NCBI GenBank assembly: GCA_023417515.1
Contig: JAEZFL010000078.1
Span: forward strand, 1-25,401
Direction of reading: 5' to 3'
DNA length: 25,401 nucleotides
DNA from: Pseudomonadota bacterium
Lineage (GTDB): Bacteria > Pseudomonadota > Alphaproteobacteria > Sphingomonadales > Sphingomonadaceae
Below, one piece after another: positions 25,156 through 25,401 of the stretch (its first letter is position 1; each line of letters begins with the position of its first letter). The position numbers were made by a program, and so were the translations under genes. The notes below the pieces were generated by a model that was given only the letters and a program-made list of their open reading frames with translations, was not told the DNA's origin and made no database searches.

Positions 25156-25401
25156 TCATCCTTCGTATTTGAGGGTCGCGCCGCGGGGCGCGGTGAAGAG
25201 GTGGTGAAGGGCCATCCCGGCGAGCATCGCGCCGACGAACAGCCACGGCTGCCAGGCACCCAGCACCAGCCCGACGACGGCCGGACCGGGACAGAAGCCG
25301 ACGAGGCCCCAGCCGATGCCGAACATTGCCGCACCAACGAGCAGCGGGCGGTCCAGCATGCGGCTTTCCGGGATGGAGAAGCGGTCGCCGAGCAGCGGCC
25401 G
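25156..25401 (-). CDS. YeeE/DUF6691-like membrane protein, partial (3' end)
   Basis: The last 81 codons are visible; the 5' part runs past the right edge. Membrane segments and the signature FGIGWGLVGFCPGPAVVGLVLG are those of the YeeE/YedE family C-terminal half (DUF6691), which moves thiosulfate or related sulfur species. The upstream sequence RPLLGDRFSIPESR continues in frame to the edge, so the ATG at 25359 is not the start. Its TGA (25158-25156) overlaps a downstream ATG, consistent with coupling to DUF442. A second YeeE-like half and perhaps a BigR repressor are expected to the right. Confidence 0.85.
   Translation of the reverse strand, partial: RPLLGDRFSIPESRMLDRPLLVGAAMFGIGWGLVGFCPGPAVVGLVLGAWQPWLFVGAMLAGMALHHLFTAPRGATLKYEG

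Overview
This is a GC-rich chromosomal window from an alphaproteobacterium, most likely a sphingomonad (order Sphingomonadales). The assignment rests on the character of the ribosomal proteins and RNA polymerase beta, an HWE-type histidine kinase, the dense use of GC-ending codons and the mix of neighbours. It is inferred from remembered family character, not from a search. I see no tRNA, rRNA, CRISPR array, insertion sequence or prophage.

Layout, left to right. (1) Positions 1-2662, minus strand: the 5' two-thirds of rpoB, with an in-frame TAA near the left edge. (2) 3107-8113, plus strand: a very large secreted nuclease (Calx-beta, lamin-tail, endonuclease/exonuclease/phosphatase, cadherin-like and RTX parts). 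(3) 8146-9828, minus: an alpha/beta hydrolase and a DUF72 protein. (4) 9927-10876, minus: rplJ-rplL with a structured leader and a strong terminator. (5) 11244-11397: a mini-unit encoding a 14-residue, Trp-rich peptide followed by a strong terminator hairpin. (6) 11501-13801, minus: a CHASE2-EAL c-di-GMP phosphodiesterase. (7) 14003-14329, minus: a small secreted beta/gamma-crystallin-like protein. (8) 14480-17111, minus, plus 17284-18447, plus strand: a potassium channel, DUF2491, DUF350 and DUF1190 operon divergent from a glutathionylspermidine-synthase-like ATP-grasp enzyme. This is the counterpart of the E. coli yjfK-yjfL-yjfM-yjfC and ygiBC genes. (9) 18444-18875, minus: a proline-rich protein with a flagellin-like tail. 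(10) 19096-22200, plus: a Crp/Fnr regulator, an HWE histidine kinase and a single-domain response regulator, all overlapping. (11) 22197-22434, minus: a small hydrophilic ORF that looks frameshifted. (12) 22547-23681, minus: rplK-rplA with a terminator. (13) 24010-25401, minus: a sulfur-handling operon (YeeE/DUF6691, DUF442, TauE/SafE) running off the right edge.

The large-scale oddity is that the usually contiguous rplK-rplA-rplJ-rplL-rpoB cluster keeps its order and strand but is split into three islands, 11.7 kb and 7.3 kb apart, with unrelated genes between them. rplKA and rplJL each have a terminator, and rplJL and rpoB each have a promoter candidate. The most system-like block is the channel/DUF2491/DUF350/DUF1190/ATP-grasp cluster. 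It looks like an envelope module in which a membrane protein, a lipoprotein with a conserved RGGFG tail, a K+ channel and an amide-bond-forming enzyme act together. The PspA partner found in E. coli is absent from this window.
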